64,000 nt of DNA from Leucobacter sp. PH1c (GCF_000633415.1 NZ_AYMV01000010.1:36185-100184); one strand, 5' to 3'; counted from the stretch's first letter, positions 37,214 through 46,538 are shown. Notes: generated from the sequence alone by a model not told the origin. Numbers and translations: made by a program.

Positions 37214-39838
37214 CTAGTTCTTCGCCTTGCAGGCCAGGGTCAGGGTGACCGTGCCGCCCATGGCGGCCTCGGAGCCGCTGTCGGGGCTCACGGACACGAC
37301 CTTGTCCTTCTTCGGGTCGGGCTTGCCGTCGGCCTCACAGGTGAAGTCGACGGAGGAGAACCCGGCGCTCGCGAGCGTCGACTTCGCATCGTCGCCGCTG
37401 CGACCCGTCAGGCCGTCCGGGATCTTCGACGCCTCGCCGTTGCTGCGGTAGACGGTGACGCCGGAGCCGAGCCCGATCTGCTCGCCCGCTGCGGGGCTCG
37501 AGGAAGCCGCGAGGCCCTTCGCGACCGAGGAGTCGACCTCGCCGCCGTCGGCGACGTTGAAGCCGAGCTGCGTGAGCATGCTCACGGCCTCGTCGAAGGA
37601 CTTGCCCTTGACGTCGGGTACCTGGACCATCGTCTGCTGCACCGCGGCCGCCGAAGGCTCGGGGAAGGGGTCGCCGCCGTAGCGGGCGTCCGCAGCGTTC
37701 ATGATCTGAGGCCAGATGTACTGGTCCGCGTTCATAAGGTCACCGAAGGGCTGCGTGGAGACGCGATCCCAGGTTCCGTCGGCGAGCTGCACGGGGCCGG
37801 CGTTGCCCACCCACGTCGCGGTCGCGACCTTGCTGCTCGCGCCGACCGTCCAGTTGTCGCGGATGAAGTCGGTGGTACCGGTCTTCGCAAGGTGCGGGGT
37901 GCCGTAGGCGGAGGTCGCGTGCTTCGCGAGGCCGTTCGTCACGGTGTACTGCAGCGCGTAGGCAACGCCCGCGGCGACCTCGGGGGAGAGCGCCTCCGTG
38001 CACTTGCTCTTCGTGAAGGGCACTTCTTCGCCGTCGGGGCCCGTGATGAGGTCGATCGGCACGGGCGTGCAGACGGTGCCGTTGCCTGCGAAGGCGCCGT
38101 ACGCGGCGGCCATCGTGATGGGCGCGATCTCGTCGATACCGCCGTAGACGTTCGAGGGCACCATGCTGAGGTCCGTCGTGCCGTAGGTCGGGAGATCCGG
38201 GTTCGTCTGCGGGGCCGCGCGGTGGATGCCGAGCTTCTTCGCGGTCTCGAAGGTGCCGCAGAGGTCCATCTTCTGCTGCATCGAGACGAGGCCGCCGTTG
38301 ACGGACTGGGCCATCGCGGTGAGCACGGTCTGGTTGCCGCGCGTGAAGTTGTTGTCGTTCTGGAACGTGAAGGTTCCGTAGCCGTAGACGCCGCCGTCCA
38401 TGCACGAGGCCTTGATGGAGTTCTCGTTGACGGTGCGCGCGTTCACGTTCACGATGTCGCGCACGGAGTGGCCCGTCTGGATCCACTCGGCGAGGGTGAC
38501 GGCCTTGAACGTCGAGCCGACCTGGAAGCCGCCCGATCCGCCGTACTCGTAGTCGGTGTTGTAGTTGATCGCGGAGTAGCCCGGATCCGACTCGATCACC
38601 GCCGGGTCGTTGCTGAACGGCCGGTTCTGCACCATGGATAGCACGCGTCCGGTGTTCACCTCGACGCTGCTCGACGCGGAGCCGACGTCGATTCCGTCCA
38701 TCTGGGCGGGCACGGTCGCGTGGGTCGCGTCGAGGCCGGCGCGCTGCATGTCGAGATCGATCGTGGTGTAGATCTGGTACCCGCCGCGGCTGAAGTTGAA
38801 CTCGCGCTCGGCCGGGGTCTCACCGAAGTTCGGATCCTGCTTGATGTAGCGCTGCACGTAGTCGCAGAAGTGGCCGAGGCCGTAGTTCGCCTCGGCGACG
38901 CTGCAGCCCGCGACGCGGGGCGTGATCTGCGGCTCGACCTCGGTCGCAACCGCCTCGTCGTGCTCCGCCTGCGTGATCTTGCCGGTCCGCAGCATGCTGT
39001 CGAGGATCTTGTTGCGGCGTTCCTTGTTCGCGGGAATGTTCTCGGGCACGTCGATCTGGAGGTGACCCGGGTTGTTCACGATCGCGACGAGGCTCGCGGC
39101 CTGCGCCAGCGAGAGATCCTTCGCCGAGGTGTTGTAGTAGTAGTGCGCGGCGGACTCGATGCCGTAGATGGTGCGACCGAACAGCGCGATGTTGAGGTAC
39201 CCGAGCAGGATCTCATCCTTCGGGAACTTCTTCTCGATGCTGATCGCGAGCTTCATCTCCTTGAGCTTGCGCTCCATGTCCTGCTTCATCGCCTCTTCGT
39301 AGGCGGCGTCCTGCTTCTCCTTGTCGGGGATCGCGAGGGCCTCCTGGATGAGCACGTTGCGGACGTACTGCATGGTGATGGTGGACGCGCCGGAGAGGTT
39401 CTTGCCGGCCGCGTTCTGCAGCACCGCGCGGCCCGTGGCGAGCACGTCGACGCCGCCGTGGGTGTAGAAGCGCGGATCCTCCTCGGCGACCGCGGCATCC
39501 TTCACATGCTGGGAGATGTCGTCCCAGCCGACGGTCTCGCGGTCCTGATCGTAGAACTCGGCGAGCTTGTAGGTCGTGCTGTCCGCTCCCGTGGCCCACA
39601 GCGTCGACGGCTCGGCCAGGCGGCCCGGGTCGAGGTGGTCCGGAAGGCGGTCGAAGATCTCGATCGCGGAGTTCGCCGCGGTGCCGCTCAGCGCGACGAC
39701 CGGGGTGACGGCTGCGGTGACGAGCACCCCGGCGATCGCGCTCATGGCGATGGCGCCGAGGATGCCTCCGAGGGCTCCGCCCGCGCTGCGCGGCTTCATT
39801 GAGCGCACGCGCGAGGACTGGGGTGTCTGTCGGGTCAT
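37214..39838 (-). CDS. Class A penicillin-binding protein with PASTA domains (PonA2-like)
   Basis: 874 residues. Short basic N-terminus, one membrane helix (~20-50), glycosyltransferase family 51 domain with EEDPRFYTHGGVD and GASTITMQYVRN (usually STITQQ; here Met replaces the first Gln) and YLNIALFG. The transpeptidase domain has STFK (active Ser), SVN and KTGTTDF. Two PASTA-type repeats follow (~735-874), beginning QVPDVKGKSFDEA. Polymerises and cross-links peptidoglycan on the outer face. Start ATG at 39838 is leaderless, 7 nt after TACCCT; an upstream extension would run into the divergent gene. Confidence 0.95.
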   Translation of the reverse strand: MTRQTPQSSRVRSMKPRSAGGALGGILGAIAMSAIAGVLVTAAVTPVVALSGTAANSAIEIFDRLPDHLDPGRLAEPSTLWATGADSTTYKLAEFYDQDRETVGWDDISQHVKDAAVAEEDPRFYTHGGVDVLATGRAVLQNAAGKNLSGASTITMQYVRNVLIQEALAIPDKEKQDAAYEEAMKQDMERKLKEMKLAISIEKKFPKDEILLGYLNIALFGRTIYGIESAAHYYYNTSAKDLSLAQAASLVAIVNNPGHLQIDVPENIPANKERRNKILDSMLRTGKITQAEHDEAVATEVEPQITPRVAGCSVAEANYGLGHFCDYVQRYIKQDPNFGETPAEREFNFSRGGYQIYTTIDLDMQRAGLDATHATVPAQMDGIDVGSASSSVEVNTGRVLSMVQNRPFSNDPAVIESDPGYSAINYNTDYEYGGSGGFQVGSTFKAVTLAEWIQTGHSVRDIVNVNARTVNENSIKASCMDGGVYGYGTFTFQNDNNFTRGNQTVLTAMAQSVNGGLVSMQQKMDLCGTFETAKKLGIHRAAPQTNPDLPTYGTTDLSMVPSNVYGGIDEIAPITMAAAYGAFAGNGTVCTPVPIDLITGPDGEEVPFTKSKCTEALSPEVAAGVAYALQYTVTNGLAKHATSAYGTPHLAKTGTTDFIRDNWTVGASSKVATATWVGNAGPVQLADGTWDRVSTQPFGDLMNADQYIWPQIMNAADARYGGDPFPEPSAAAVQQTMVQVPDVKGKSFDEAVSMLTQLGFNVADGGEVDSSVAKGLAASSSPAAGEQIGLGSGVTVYRSNGEASKIPDGLTGRSGDDAKSTLASAGFSSVDFTCEADGKPDPKKDKVVSVSPDSGSEAAMGGTVTLTLACKAKN

Positions 39839-39845
39839 AAGATTA

Positions 39846-39851
39846 AGGGTA
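39846..39851 (-). promoter_or_regulatory. -10 box of the leaderless PBP transcript
   Basis: TACCCT on the minus strand, 7 nt before the ATG whose first base is 39838. Confidence 0.55.
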
Positions 39852-39952
39852 TGCGACGTAGCTGAAAATCCACGAACGCCGTGGGGTGATGCAGTTGCGC
39901 GCGCATGATCGATCCGGACCCGATCCGGCCGCTTTCCGAGGGAGATCCGAAC

Positions 39953-40123
39953 GTGAGTGAAGTGACCGAAACGACGCAGTGGGAGTACTTCGTGACCCCC
40001 CTGCTCCTGCACAATGAGGCCCAGATTCTCAACAACTGGGGTGGGCAGGGCTGGGAGCTCGTGCAGATCATCGAAGGACCGGCCGGCGGCAACGTCGCGT
40101 ACCTGAAGAGGAAGAAGGGCTAA
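39953..40123 (+). CDS. Small DUF4177-like protein
   Basis: 56 residues, mostly one small domain: TTQWEYFVTPLLLHN, then NNWGGQGWELVQI and a basic end YLKRKKG. The WEY...GWELV pattern matches small DUF4177 proteins of unknown function. GTG at 39953 is chosen for GAGGGAG 8 nt upstream; an ATG at 39905 would add a 16-residue non-conserved extension. Four nt before the RidA gene, so co-transcribed. A similar tiny gene beside ridA occurs in mycobacteria as I recall. Confidence 0.8.
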   Translation: MSEVTETTQWEYFVTPLLLHNEAQILNNWGGQGWELVQIIEGPAGGNVAYLKRKKG

Positions 40124-40126
40124 TCC

Positions 40127-40603
40127 ATGTCGTCAGTAATTGAGGATCGTCTGAGCGAGCTCGGCTTCCAGATCCCCGAGGTGGCCGCAGCGGTCGCCGC
40201 CTACGTCCCCGCGCTCCGCGACGGCAACTACGTCTACACGGCGGGCCAGCTCCCGTTCGTCGACGGCGCGCTTCCCGAGACCGGCAAGGTCGGCGTCGGC
40301 GAGGGGCTCGTCTCGCCCGAGCGTGCCGAGGAGCTCGCGCAGCTCTGCGCCCTCAACGCCCTCGCCGCGGTGCGCGGCGTCGTCGGCTCGCTCGACCGCA
40401 TCTCGCAGGTCGTGAAGGTCACCGCCTTCGTCGCGTCCGACCCCTCCTTCACGGGGCAGCCCGCCGTCGCGAACGGCGCCTCGGTCTTCCTGGGCCGCGT
40501 CTTCGGCGACCTGGGCATTCACGTCCGCTCCGCCGTGGGCGTCGCGGTGCTGCCGCTCGACGCTCCCGTGGAGATCGAGTTCGTCTTCAAGATCGAGGAC
40601 TAG
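40127..40603 (+). CDS. RidA family protein
   Basis: 158 residues. RidA/YjgF fold: GNYVYTAGQLPFVDG, CALNALAAVRGVVGSLDRISQVVKVTAFV and a closing IHVRSAVGVAVLPLDAPVEIEFVFKI, with the conserved Arg of the deaminase pocket (VRSAVG). RidA deaminates reactive enamine/imine intermediates from PLP enzymes. Slightly longer than the ~130-residue norm at the N-terminus. Follows the DUF4177-like gene; converges on acs across a palindromic element. Confidence 0.92.
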   Translation: MSSVIEDRLSELGFQIPEVAAAVAAYVPALRDGNYVYTAGQLPFVDGALPETGKVGVGEGLVSPERAEELAQLCALNALAAVRGVVGSLDRISQVVKVTAFVASDPSFTGQPAVANGASVFLGRVFGDLGIHVRSAVGVAVLPLDAPVEIEFVFKIED

Positions 40604-40665
40604 GCGGAAGCCCTCCCGAGTGGGGACGGGGTGCGCGCGTCAGCGCGAGTCCCCTTCCCCGGTTC

Positions 40666-40731
40666 CTCGGAGAAATCAGAAATCTCGGAGCCCATCACGT
40701 GAAGGGCTCCGAGATTTCTGATTTCTCCGAG
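40666..40731. repeat. 66-bp paired palindromic element, copy B (perfect)
   Basis: Two 28-nt arms in perfect inverted repeat (40666-40693 and 40704-40731), loop ATCACGTGAA, itself containing the palindrome TCACGTGA. Each arm holds a 25-bp unit bounded by CTCGGAG. Same total length and 16-nt inter-unit spacer as copy A at 33681. Lies between the convergent ridA and acs genes, so it may also act as a terminator, but no T-run follows. Confidence 0.9.
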
Positions 40732-40788
40732 AAGTGAGATGCGGATCCCGCGCTTCGAAGAAGTGAGACGAGGATCCCGCGCTCCGAG
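40731..40788. repeat. Tandem 29-bp repeat near the acs 3' end
   Basis: Two ~29-bp units starting GAAGTGAGA and containing GGATCCCGCGCT (starts 40731 and 40760), with a third partial unit GAAGAGCGCAGGATCCCCGC near 40791. Directly follows the palindromic element. Confidence 0.65.
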
Positions 40789-40812
40789 CGAAGAGCGCAG
40801 GATCCCCGCTCG

Positions 40813-42804
40813 CTACTTGGCCGCCCGCTCCCGGCGCACGCGATCCGAGATCGTCTGCATCACCGCGGTGTCGGCGAGCGTGGTCGTGTCGCCCACCTCG
40901 CGCCCCTCGGCGGCGTCCTTCAGGAGGCGCCGCATGATCTTGCCCGATCGAGTCTTCGGCAGTTCGTTCACGATGAACACCTGGCGGGGCCGGGCGATCG
41001 CACCGATCTGCGCTGCGACGTGCTTCTTCAGCTCGACCTCGGCGTCCTCCGGATCCAGCAGCGTCTGCTGCGACTTCAGGATCACGAACGCGACGACCGC
41101 CTGACCCGTGGTCTCGTCGTCGGCGCCGACCACCGCGGACTCGGCCACGGCGTGGTGCTCCACGAGCGCCGACTCGATCTCGGCGGTCGACAGCCGGTGG
41201 CCGGACACGTTCATGACGTCGTCGACCCGGCCGAGCAGCCAGATGTCGCCGTCCTCGTCGAGGCGCGCGCCGTCGCCGGCGAAGTACTGATCACCGAACT
41301 TCGACCAGTAGGTGTCGATGAAGCGCTGCGGGTCGCCCCAGATGCCGCGCACCATGGACGGCCACGGGCGCTGGATCACGAGCAGACCGCCCTGGCCGCG
41401 CTTCACGGGCTCGCCCTCCTCGGTGAGCACGGCGGCGGAGATGCCGGGAAGCGGGGTCTGCGCGCTGCCGGGCTTCAGCGCGGTGATCCCGGGCAGCGGC
41501 GAGATCATGAGCGCGCCGGTCTCCGTCTGCCACCAGGTGTCCACGATGGGGGCGCGGCCGCCGCCGATCACCTCGTGGTACCAGCGCCACGCCTCGGGGT
41601 TGATCGGTTCGCCGACGGATCCGAGCAGCCGGATGCTCGACAGATCGTACTGCTCGGGCACCTGCCGGCCGACCTTCATGCACGCGCGGATCGCGGTCGG
41701 CGCGGTGTAGAAGATCGTCACGCCGTACTTCTGGATGATCGACCACCAGCGGCCCCAGTCGGGGGTCTCAGGGGTGCCCTCGTAGATGACCTGCGTCGCG
41801 CCGTTCGCGAGCGGACCGTAGACCACGTAGCTGTGCCCCGTGATCCAGCCGATGTCGGCGGTGCACCAGTAAACGTCGGTGTCGGGCTTCAGATCGAAGA
41901 CGTTGCGGTGCGTGGTGCTCGCCTGCGTCAGGTAGCCGCCAGAGGTGTGGAGGATGCCCTTCGGCTTGCCCGTGGTGCCCGAGGTGTAGAGGATGAACAG
42001 CGGGTTCTCCGCGGGGAAGCCCTGCGGGGTGTGCTCGCCGTCGAACGCCGTGATCTCCTCGTGCCACCAGAGATCGCGGCCTGGCTCCATCACCACGTCG
42101 TTCTCGGTGCGCTGCACGACGAGCACCCGCTGTGCGGTGCTGCCGCCGCCGTGGAGCGCGAGCGCGTCGTCGACGGTGGGCTTCAGCGCCGAGACGCGGC
42201 CCTTCCGGTAGCCGCCGTCGGCCGTGATCACGAGCTCGGCCTCGGCGTCGTCGATGCGTGCGCGGAGGCTCTCAGCGCTGAACCCGCCGAACACGACGGA
42301 GTGCGCGGCCCCGAGGCGCGCGACCGCGAGCATGGCGATGATCGTCTCGGGGATCATCGGCATGTAGATCGCCACGCGATCGCCCGCTGCCACGCCGAGG
42401 CTCGTGAGCATGTTCGCGGCGCGCTTCACCTCGTGGGTGAGCTCGGCGTAGCTGATGCTGCGGGAGTCGCCCGGCTCGCCCTCGAAGTGGATCGCAATGC
42501 GGTCGCCGAGTCCGGCCGCGACGTGGCGGTCGAGGCAGTTCTCCGCGACGTTCAGCTCGCCGTCGGCGAACCACTTCGCGAAGGGCGGGTTCGTCCAGTC
42601 GAGAATCTCGGTGAACGGCTTGCGCCAGTGGAGCTGCTCGGCCTGCTCGGCCCAGTAGGTTTCGGGATCCTCCGCCGCGCGCCAGTAGACCGACGGATCG
42701 GAGAGGTTGGCCTGCCCCACGAAGTCGGGGCTGGGCGGGAAAGTCTCGGTGCTCTCGGCATTCTGCAGCGGGTGGCTTTCGATCGTGCCGTTCTGATCAG
42801 TCAT
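40813..42804 (-). CDS. acs: Acetyl-CoA synthetase
   Basis: 663 residues, normal for AcsA. N-terminal [19 protein letters not shown], nucleotide loop [32 protein letters not shown], and C-terminal [13 protein letters not shown] whose Lys is the usual acetylation control site. Activates acetate with ATP and CoA, the high-affinity scavenging route, complementing pta-ackA in this window. Single gene, divergent from the tad locus and convergent with ridA. Upstream minus-strand region has AAGGG close to the ATG. Confidence 0.96.
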   Translation of the reverse strand: MTDQNGTIESHPLQNAESTETFPPSPDFVGQANLSDPSVYWRAAEDPETYWAEQAEQLHWRKPFTEILDWTNPPFAKWFADGELNVAENCLDRHVAAGLGDRIAIHFEGEPGDSRSISYAELTHEVKRAANMLTSLGVAAGDRVAIYMPMIPETIIAMLAVARLGAAHSVVFGGFSAESLRARIDDAEAELVITADGGYRKGRVSALKPTVDDALALHGGGSTAQRVLVVQRTENDVVMEPGRDLWWHEEITAFDGEHTPQGFPAENPLFILYTSGTTGKPKGILHTSGGYLTQASTTHRNVFDLKPDTDVYWCTADIGWITGHSYVVYGPLANGATQVIYEGTPETPDWGRWWSIIQKYGVTIFYTAPTAIRACMKVGRQVPEQYDLSSIRLLGSVGEPINPEAWRWYHEVIGGGRAPIVDTWWQTETGALMISPLPGITALKPGSAQTPLPGISAAVLTEEGEPVKRGQGGLLVIQRPWPSMVRGIWGDPQRFIDTYWSKFGDQYFAGDGARLDEDGDIWLLGRVDDVMNVSGHRLSTAEIESALVEHHAVAESAVVGADDETTGQAVVAFVILKSQQTLLDPEDAEVELKKHVAAQIGAIARPRQVFIVNELPKTRSGKIMRRLLKDAAEGREVGDTTTLADTAVMQTISDRVRRERAAK

Positions 42805-42994
42805 GGACGCCCTTATCCGTGTTGGTGGTGAAACGTCCCCTCGGTGTACTCACGAGGGGACGCTGAATTCACCCCCAGGGTATACCGTCGCCCGAACCCC
42901 GCCCACACCCGGAAGTATGGAGTGCCCGCGCCCGTCCCCTCCACATTCTCGGGGGATCGGCCGCCCCGCTCGCGCGACCGGATTCACTGATCGC

Positions 42995-44389
42995 ATGACA
43001 CGAATTCTGGATCCTGACGCGCCCCGCGCGCGGCGCAGAACCGCTCGGATCGCTCCTCACGCCCCGACCACTTCTCACGCTCCGCCCACTCGGCCCACTC
43101 CGCCCACTCCGCCCGCCCCGCTCGCCGGCCCGCCGTGGTTGCTCGCGGCCGTGGCCCGCTACGCCCCGCCGGGGCCCTCCGCCGTTCCCGCCGCGCTGGC
43201 CGCTCGCCCGGTCGCTGGTCCGGCAGAGCTGGCCGCGCGAGCGTCGGTCCCCGCGCTGGCGCTCGTGCCGGCTCCCGCGTCCGCGGGGGCGCGGTCCTCC
43301 CCGCCTCGGGCATCGTCCGGGCCCTCATCCCGGCCCGTGTCTCCTGCGCCGCGGGCGCGGGCGCGGGCCGGGCCCGCCCTCGGAGCACGCACCTCCCAGC
43401 TCCCGCTGCCCGCCCGCCGCGCGCTCGGGGGGCTGCTGCCGGTGCTCGATCGGCCGGGTCTCCGGGATCTCCTCCTGCAGGTCGCGGAGGGCGCGGGCGC
43501 ACTCTGGCTCGATGAAGGGGCCGGGCCGCGCCGGGTGCCCGGCTGGCGTTCCACGCCCGAGGCGGTGCATCGGCTCGCGACGGCGCTCATCGCCGTTGGC
43601 GGGCGCCACCTCGATGAGCTGCGACCCTGCGCCGACGTGCGCATCGGCGACGGGATCCGCGTCCATGCCGTGCTCCCACCCGTCGCGGTGGGCGGTGCGG
43701 CCGTCTCGGTCCGTGTCCCGCGACTCGAACGGCCGAGCTTCTCCGAGCTCGTGCGCCGGGGGCTCTGCGGAGCGGCTGCGGCGTCGGTGCTCCGGCGAGC
43801 GGTGCGCGAGCGCCGCAACCTGCTGATCACGGGCGGGACGGGGAGCGGGAAAACGACGTTGCTCGCGGCGCTCCTCGACCTGGCGGATCCCGGCGAGCGG
43901 ATCATCACGATCGAGGATCTCGCCGAACTTCGGCTCCGGCACCCGCACGTGGTCGCGCTCGAAGCACGCCCGGCGAGCGCCGAAGGGGTGGGGCGCGTGA
44001 CCCTCGACGAGCTCCTCCGCGAGGCGCTCCGCATGCGTCCGGACCGGATCGTGCTGGGCGAGTGCCGCGGAGCCGAGCTCGGCACGCTCTTCGCAGCGCT
44101 CAACACAGGCCACGACGGCGGCGCGGGGACGGTGCACGCGAGCCGCATCGCCGAGGTGCCGGCACGGCTCGAAGCGCTCGGCGCGCTGGCAGGCCTCGAC
44201 CGCTCCGCGCTCGCGCGGCAGGCTGTCGCGGCGGTCGACCTCGTCGTCCACCTCAGCCGGGCGCAGGGGCGACCGCGGATTTCCGGCGCGGCGTCGCTGC
44301 GCATCGGGCAGGACGGCACGCTGGCGCTCGGCCCACCACTCGGCGCGCAGCGGCCTCGGCCTCGGGCCGCGCACGCCCATGCGGCGTAG
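42995..44389 (+). CDS. tadA: TadA/CpaF-family secretion ATPase of the tad locus
   Basis: 464 residues if ATG 42995 is used. The first ~140 residues are Pro/Ala/Arg-rich low complexity. The conserved part begins LPARRALGGLLPVLD and includes Walker A GGTGSGKTTLL, Asp box IITIEDLAELRL, Walker B RPDRIVLGECRGAE and the His box GTVHASRIAEVPARLEAL. These hexameric ATPases drive Flp-type pilus assembly. The next genes encode TadB/C-like, pilin-like and TadE-like proteins. Stop overlaps the next start by 11 nt. No clear ribosome binding site at 42995, so a downstream start is possible. Confidence 0.88.
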   Translation: MTRILDPDAPRARRRTARIAPHAPTTSHAPPTRPTPPTPPAPLAGPPWLLAAVARYAPPGPSAVPAALAARPVAGPAELAARASVPALALVPAPASAGARSSPPRASSGPSSRPVSPAPRARARAGPALGARTSQLPLPARRALGGLLPVLDRPGLRDLLLQVAEGAGALWLDEGAGPRRVPGWRSTPEAVHRLATALIAVGGRHLDELRPCADVRIGDGIRVHAVLPPVAVGGAAVSVRVPRLERPSFSELVRRGLCGAAAASVLRRAVRERRNLLITGGTGSGKTTLLAALLDLADPGERIITIEDLAELRLRHPHVVALEARPASAEGVGRVTLDELLREALRMRPDRIVLGECRGAELGTLFAALNTGHDGGAGTVHASRIAEVPARLEALGALAGLDRSALARQAVAAVDLVVHLSRAQGRPRISGAASLRIGQDGTLALGPPLGAQRPRPRAAHAHAA

Positions 44390-45434
44390 CCTCGGCGCGT
44401 TCCTCCGCGCCCGTACCCATCGCTCGGAGGGCGGTGCCGCCGCCGTGGCCGCGCTCGCCCTGCGCGCTGCGGCGCTGCTCCGCGGAGGCGTGCGGCCGGG
44501 GCAGCTCTGGGGCACGATCGCGGACACGAGCGGGACCCGCGGTCCGTCCGCGCGCCGCGGGCAGACCACCGCGGGCACGGGTTCGGCGGGGCGCCGTTCG
44601 GCGGGGCACCGTTTGGCGGCGCCGCGCTCAGCGGGGGCCGGCAGCGCAGAGCTGGGGGTGCTCGCCCGGGGGATCGCCGCGCTCGTCGCAGCGGGGACCC
44701 CAGTGGAACACGCGCTCGCGGCGCAGCCGGATCCGCCCTGGCGCGTGCTTGCGGCAGCCTGGCGGCTCGCGGAGCAGAGCGGCGCTCCCCTCGCCCCCGC
44801 GCTCGAGCGCATCGGCACGGCGTGCGCGGAGCTCGCGCGCCTGGACGAGCGCCGCTCGGTGCTCCTTGCCGGGCCACGGGCAACGGTGCGGCTCGTGCTC
44901 GCGCTCCCGGTGCTCGCGTTCGGCCTGGGTGCGGCGCTCGGCTTCGACCCGTTCGCCGTGCTCCTCACCGGGCCAGGGGCCGCGCTGCTCTGCGGGGGAA
45001 GCGCGCTGATGGGAGCCGGGATCGCCTGGACCCGTGCCCTGCACCGGCAGGCCGAGCGCGCCGACACGGTGGCGGGGCTCGAGTGCGAGCTCCTCTGGGT
45101 CGCGCTCGGGGGAGGGGCGGCGCCCGCACAGGCTCGGCTGCGCACCGCGGATGCCGTCGACGCGCTGGCTGCGGAGTGGGTGCCGCTCGAGCGGTTCTGC
45201 CGTGGCGAACTGCTCGACACCACGCTCGCGACCGCAGCCGGGACCGGGGCGGCGCTCGGGCCACTGCTGCTGGCGGAAGCCGGAGCTGCACGCCTGCGCG
45301 CGGAAGCCCAGCTGGAGCGAGACGCCGAGCGCTTCGGCGTGCGCATTCTGCTCCCGCTCGGCTGCTGCGTGCTCCCGGCGTTCGTCGCGACGGGCGTCGC
45401 GCCCGTGGTGCTCTCGATGCTGGGCGGGCTGTGA
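44379..45434 (+). CDS. Fused TadB-TadC-like type II secretion F protein
   Basis: 351 residues. N-terminal half resembles a TadB-type platform protein (LGVLARGIAALVAAGTPVEHAL, membrane pair ~170-220 VRLVLALPVLAFGLGAALGF). C-terminal half (~235-351) resembles TadC (ELLWVALGGGAAPAQA, FCRGELLDTTLATAA, RFGVRILLPLGCCVLPAFVATGVAPVVLSML). In other actinobacteria these are two genes of ~270 and ~190 residues; here they are one shortened chain. An Arg/Gly/Ala low-complexity segment (~48-85) has 12-bp repeats. Forms the inner-membrane platform of the pilus. Overlaps tadA by 11 nt. Confidence 0.8.
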   Translation: MRRSLGAFLRARTHRSEGGAAAVAALALRAAALLRGGVRPGQLWGTIADTSGTRGPSARRGQTTAGTGSAGRRSAGHRLAAPRSAGAGSAELGVLARGIAALVAAGTPVEHALAAQPDPPWRVLAAAWRLAEQSGAPLAPALERIGTACAELARLDERRSVLLAGPRATVRLVLALPVLAFGLGAALGFDPFAVLLTGPGAALLCGGSALMGAGIAWTRALHRQAERADTVAGLECELLWVALGGGAAPAQARLRTADAVDALAAEWVPLERFCRGELLDTTLATAAGTGAALGPLLLAEAGAARLRAEAQLERDAERFGVRILLPLGCCVLPAFVATGVAPVVLSMLGGL

Positions 45435-45588
45435 TCCCAGATCGCCAGCCTGCCGCTCACAGCGCGCGTTCCCCGGGCCGCGCGCACCGCTCTCCACAGA
45501 TCCGCCACGGCCCTGCATGCAATTGCGGCCCACGGGGAAGCTTGATCCACCGGCACCCGCCGGGCCGTGCTCCGTGAAAGGACGACTC

Positions 45589-46164
45589 ATGCCCCCTCGC
45601 CTGCACCTCGTTTCTGACCGTGCCCGGCCCACCGTGGCCGCCCCCACACCCGTCACCCCCACACTCGGCATCGCCGCCGCAGCAGCGCTCGCAGCGGCAG
45701 CCCCTGCGGCAGCCCCAGCAGCTGCCGTCACCACCGATGGAAGTCCGGGGCGCGCCGAGCGTGAGCGCGAGCGCGCTCGCCGCATGCATCCAGCGCGCGG
45801 CACCCGAGCTGCGGACGCCATCGCACCCAGACGCCTCTCGGCGATCCGCGCGGTTCCCGGCAGCGCGGCTCGCGCCATTGCGCCTTCCCCCGACGGGCCG
45901 CGTTCCGGCGCAGCCTGCACGAACGCAAGAACCGGTGGCCGCGGCGGCGCGACTGGTCCGGCGCGTGCGTCACGCGGGCGATGCCTCCTCCGGTCCCTGC
46001 GCCGCTTCGGTGCGGAAGAACGCGGGGCCGTCACTGCGGAGTACGCCATCGTCATCCTCGCGGCGGTCGCGTTTGCGGGGCTCCTCGTGGCAATCCTGCA
46101 GTCCGCCGAGATCCGCGCGATGCTCGTCGGGCTCGTCGAGCAAGCGCTCGGCACGAGTGAGTGA
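45589..46164 (+). CDS. Flp/DUF4244-type pilin with very long leader
   Basis: 191 residues. The last 45 match a class IVb (Flp) pilin: processing site RG/AVTAEY with Glu at +5 and Tyr at +6, then the hydrophobic helix AIVILAAVAFAGLLVAIL. Everything before is a ~146-residue Ala/Pro/Arg-rich region, far longer than normal prepilin leaders. ATG 45589 has GAAAGGA 7 nt upstream, so this start looks real; ATG 45784 is an alternative with an ~81-residue leader. Third gene of the tad cluster after a 154-bp gap. The stop lies inside a GAGT repeat. No prepilin peptidase gene is in the window. Confidence 0.75.
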   Translation: MPPRLHLVSDRARPTVAAPTPVTPTLGIAAAAALAAAAPAAAPAAAVTTDGSPGRAERERERARRMHPARGTRAADAIAPRRLSAIRAVPGSAARAIAPSPDGPRSGAACTNARTGGRGGATGPARASRGRCLLRSLRRFGAEERGAVTAEYAIVILAAVAFAGLLVAILQSAEIRAMLVGLVEQALGTSE

Positions 46165-46186
46165 GTGAGTGAGTGAGTGAGTGAGT
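46155..46186. repeat. Eight-unit GAGT tetranucleotide repeat at the pilin/TadE junction
   Basis: Eight perfect GAGT units, containing both the pilin stop codon (46162-46164) and the GTG start of the next gene (46185). Every reading frame through the repeat meets a TGA within 12 nt and contains GTGA start/stop overlaps. Confidence 0.95.
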
Positions 46187-46538
46187 GAGCGCGCGTGAGT
46201 TCCTGCGCGACGAGCGAGGTTCGGTCACCGCCGAATTCGCCGTCGTGCTTCCCGCAGTCGTCGCCGTGCTCGGGCTCGTGATCGGCGGGGTGTGGCTCGC
46301 CGCCCACCGCATCGCCCTCGTCTCGATCGCGGCAGAGCTCTGCCGGGCCGAGGCGCGGGGCGAGCGAGGGGCGGCCGAGCAGCACCTCGCTTGGCTTCCA
46401 GCGGGAACAACCGTGTCCCGCGAGAATCACGAGGGCGTGCTCTGCGTCACCCTGCGGACGAAACCTGCCGAAGGGCTCCTGCGCGTCGTGACGCTCAGCG
46501 TCGAATCCTGCGCAGCCGTGAGCGAGGGAGCAGCATGA
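46185..46538 (+). CDS. TadE-like pseudopilin
   Basis: 117 residues. Near the N-terminus RDERG/SVTAEFAVVLPAVVAVLGLVIGGVWL, a prepilin-type site with Glu at +5 and Phe at +6 followed by one membrane helix; the rest is a small extracytoplasmic domain with two Cys (C46-C62 region and later). TadE proteins are minor pilus components. GTG 46185 sits in the last GAGT unit, with an in-frame TGA immediately upstream, so translation probably depends on reinitiation from the pilin gene. Its stop overlaps the next start (ATGA). Confidence 0.82.
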   Translation: MSAREFLRDERGSVTAEFAVVLPAVVAVLGLVIGGVWLAAHRIALVSIAAELCRAEARGERGAAEQHLAWLPAGTTVSRENHEGVLCVTLRTKPAEGLLRVVTLSVESCAAVSEGAA

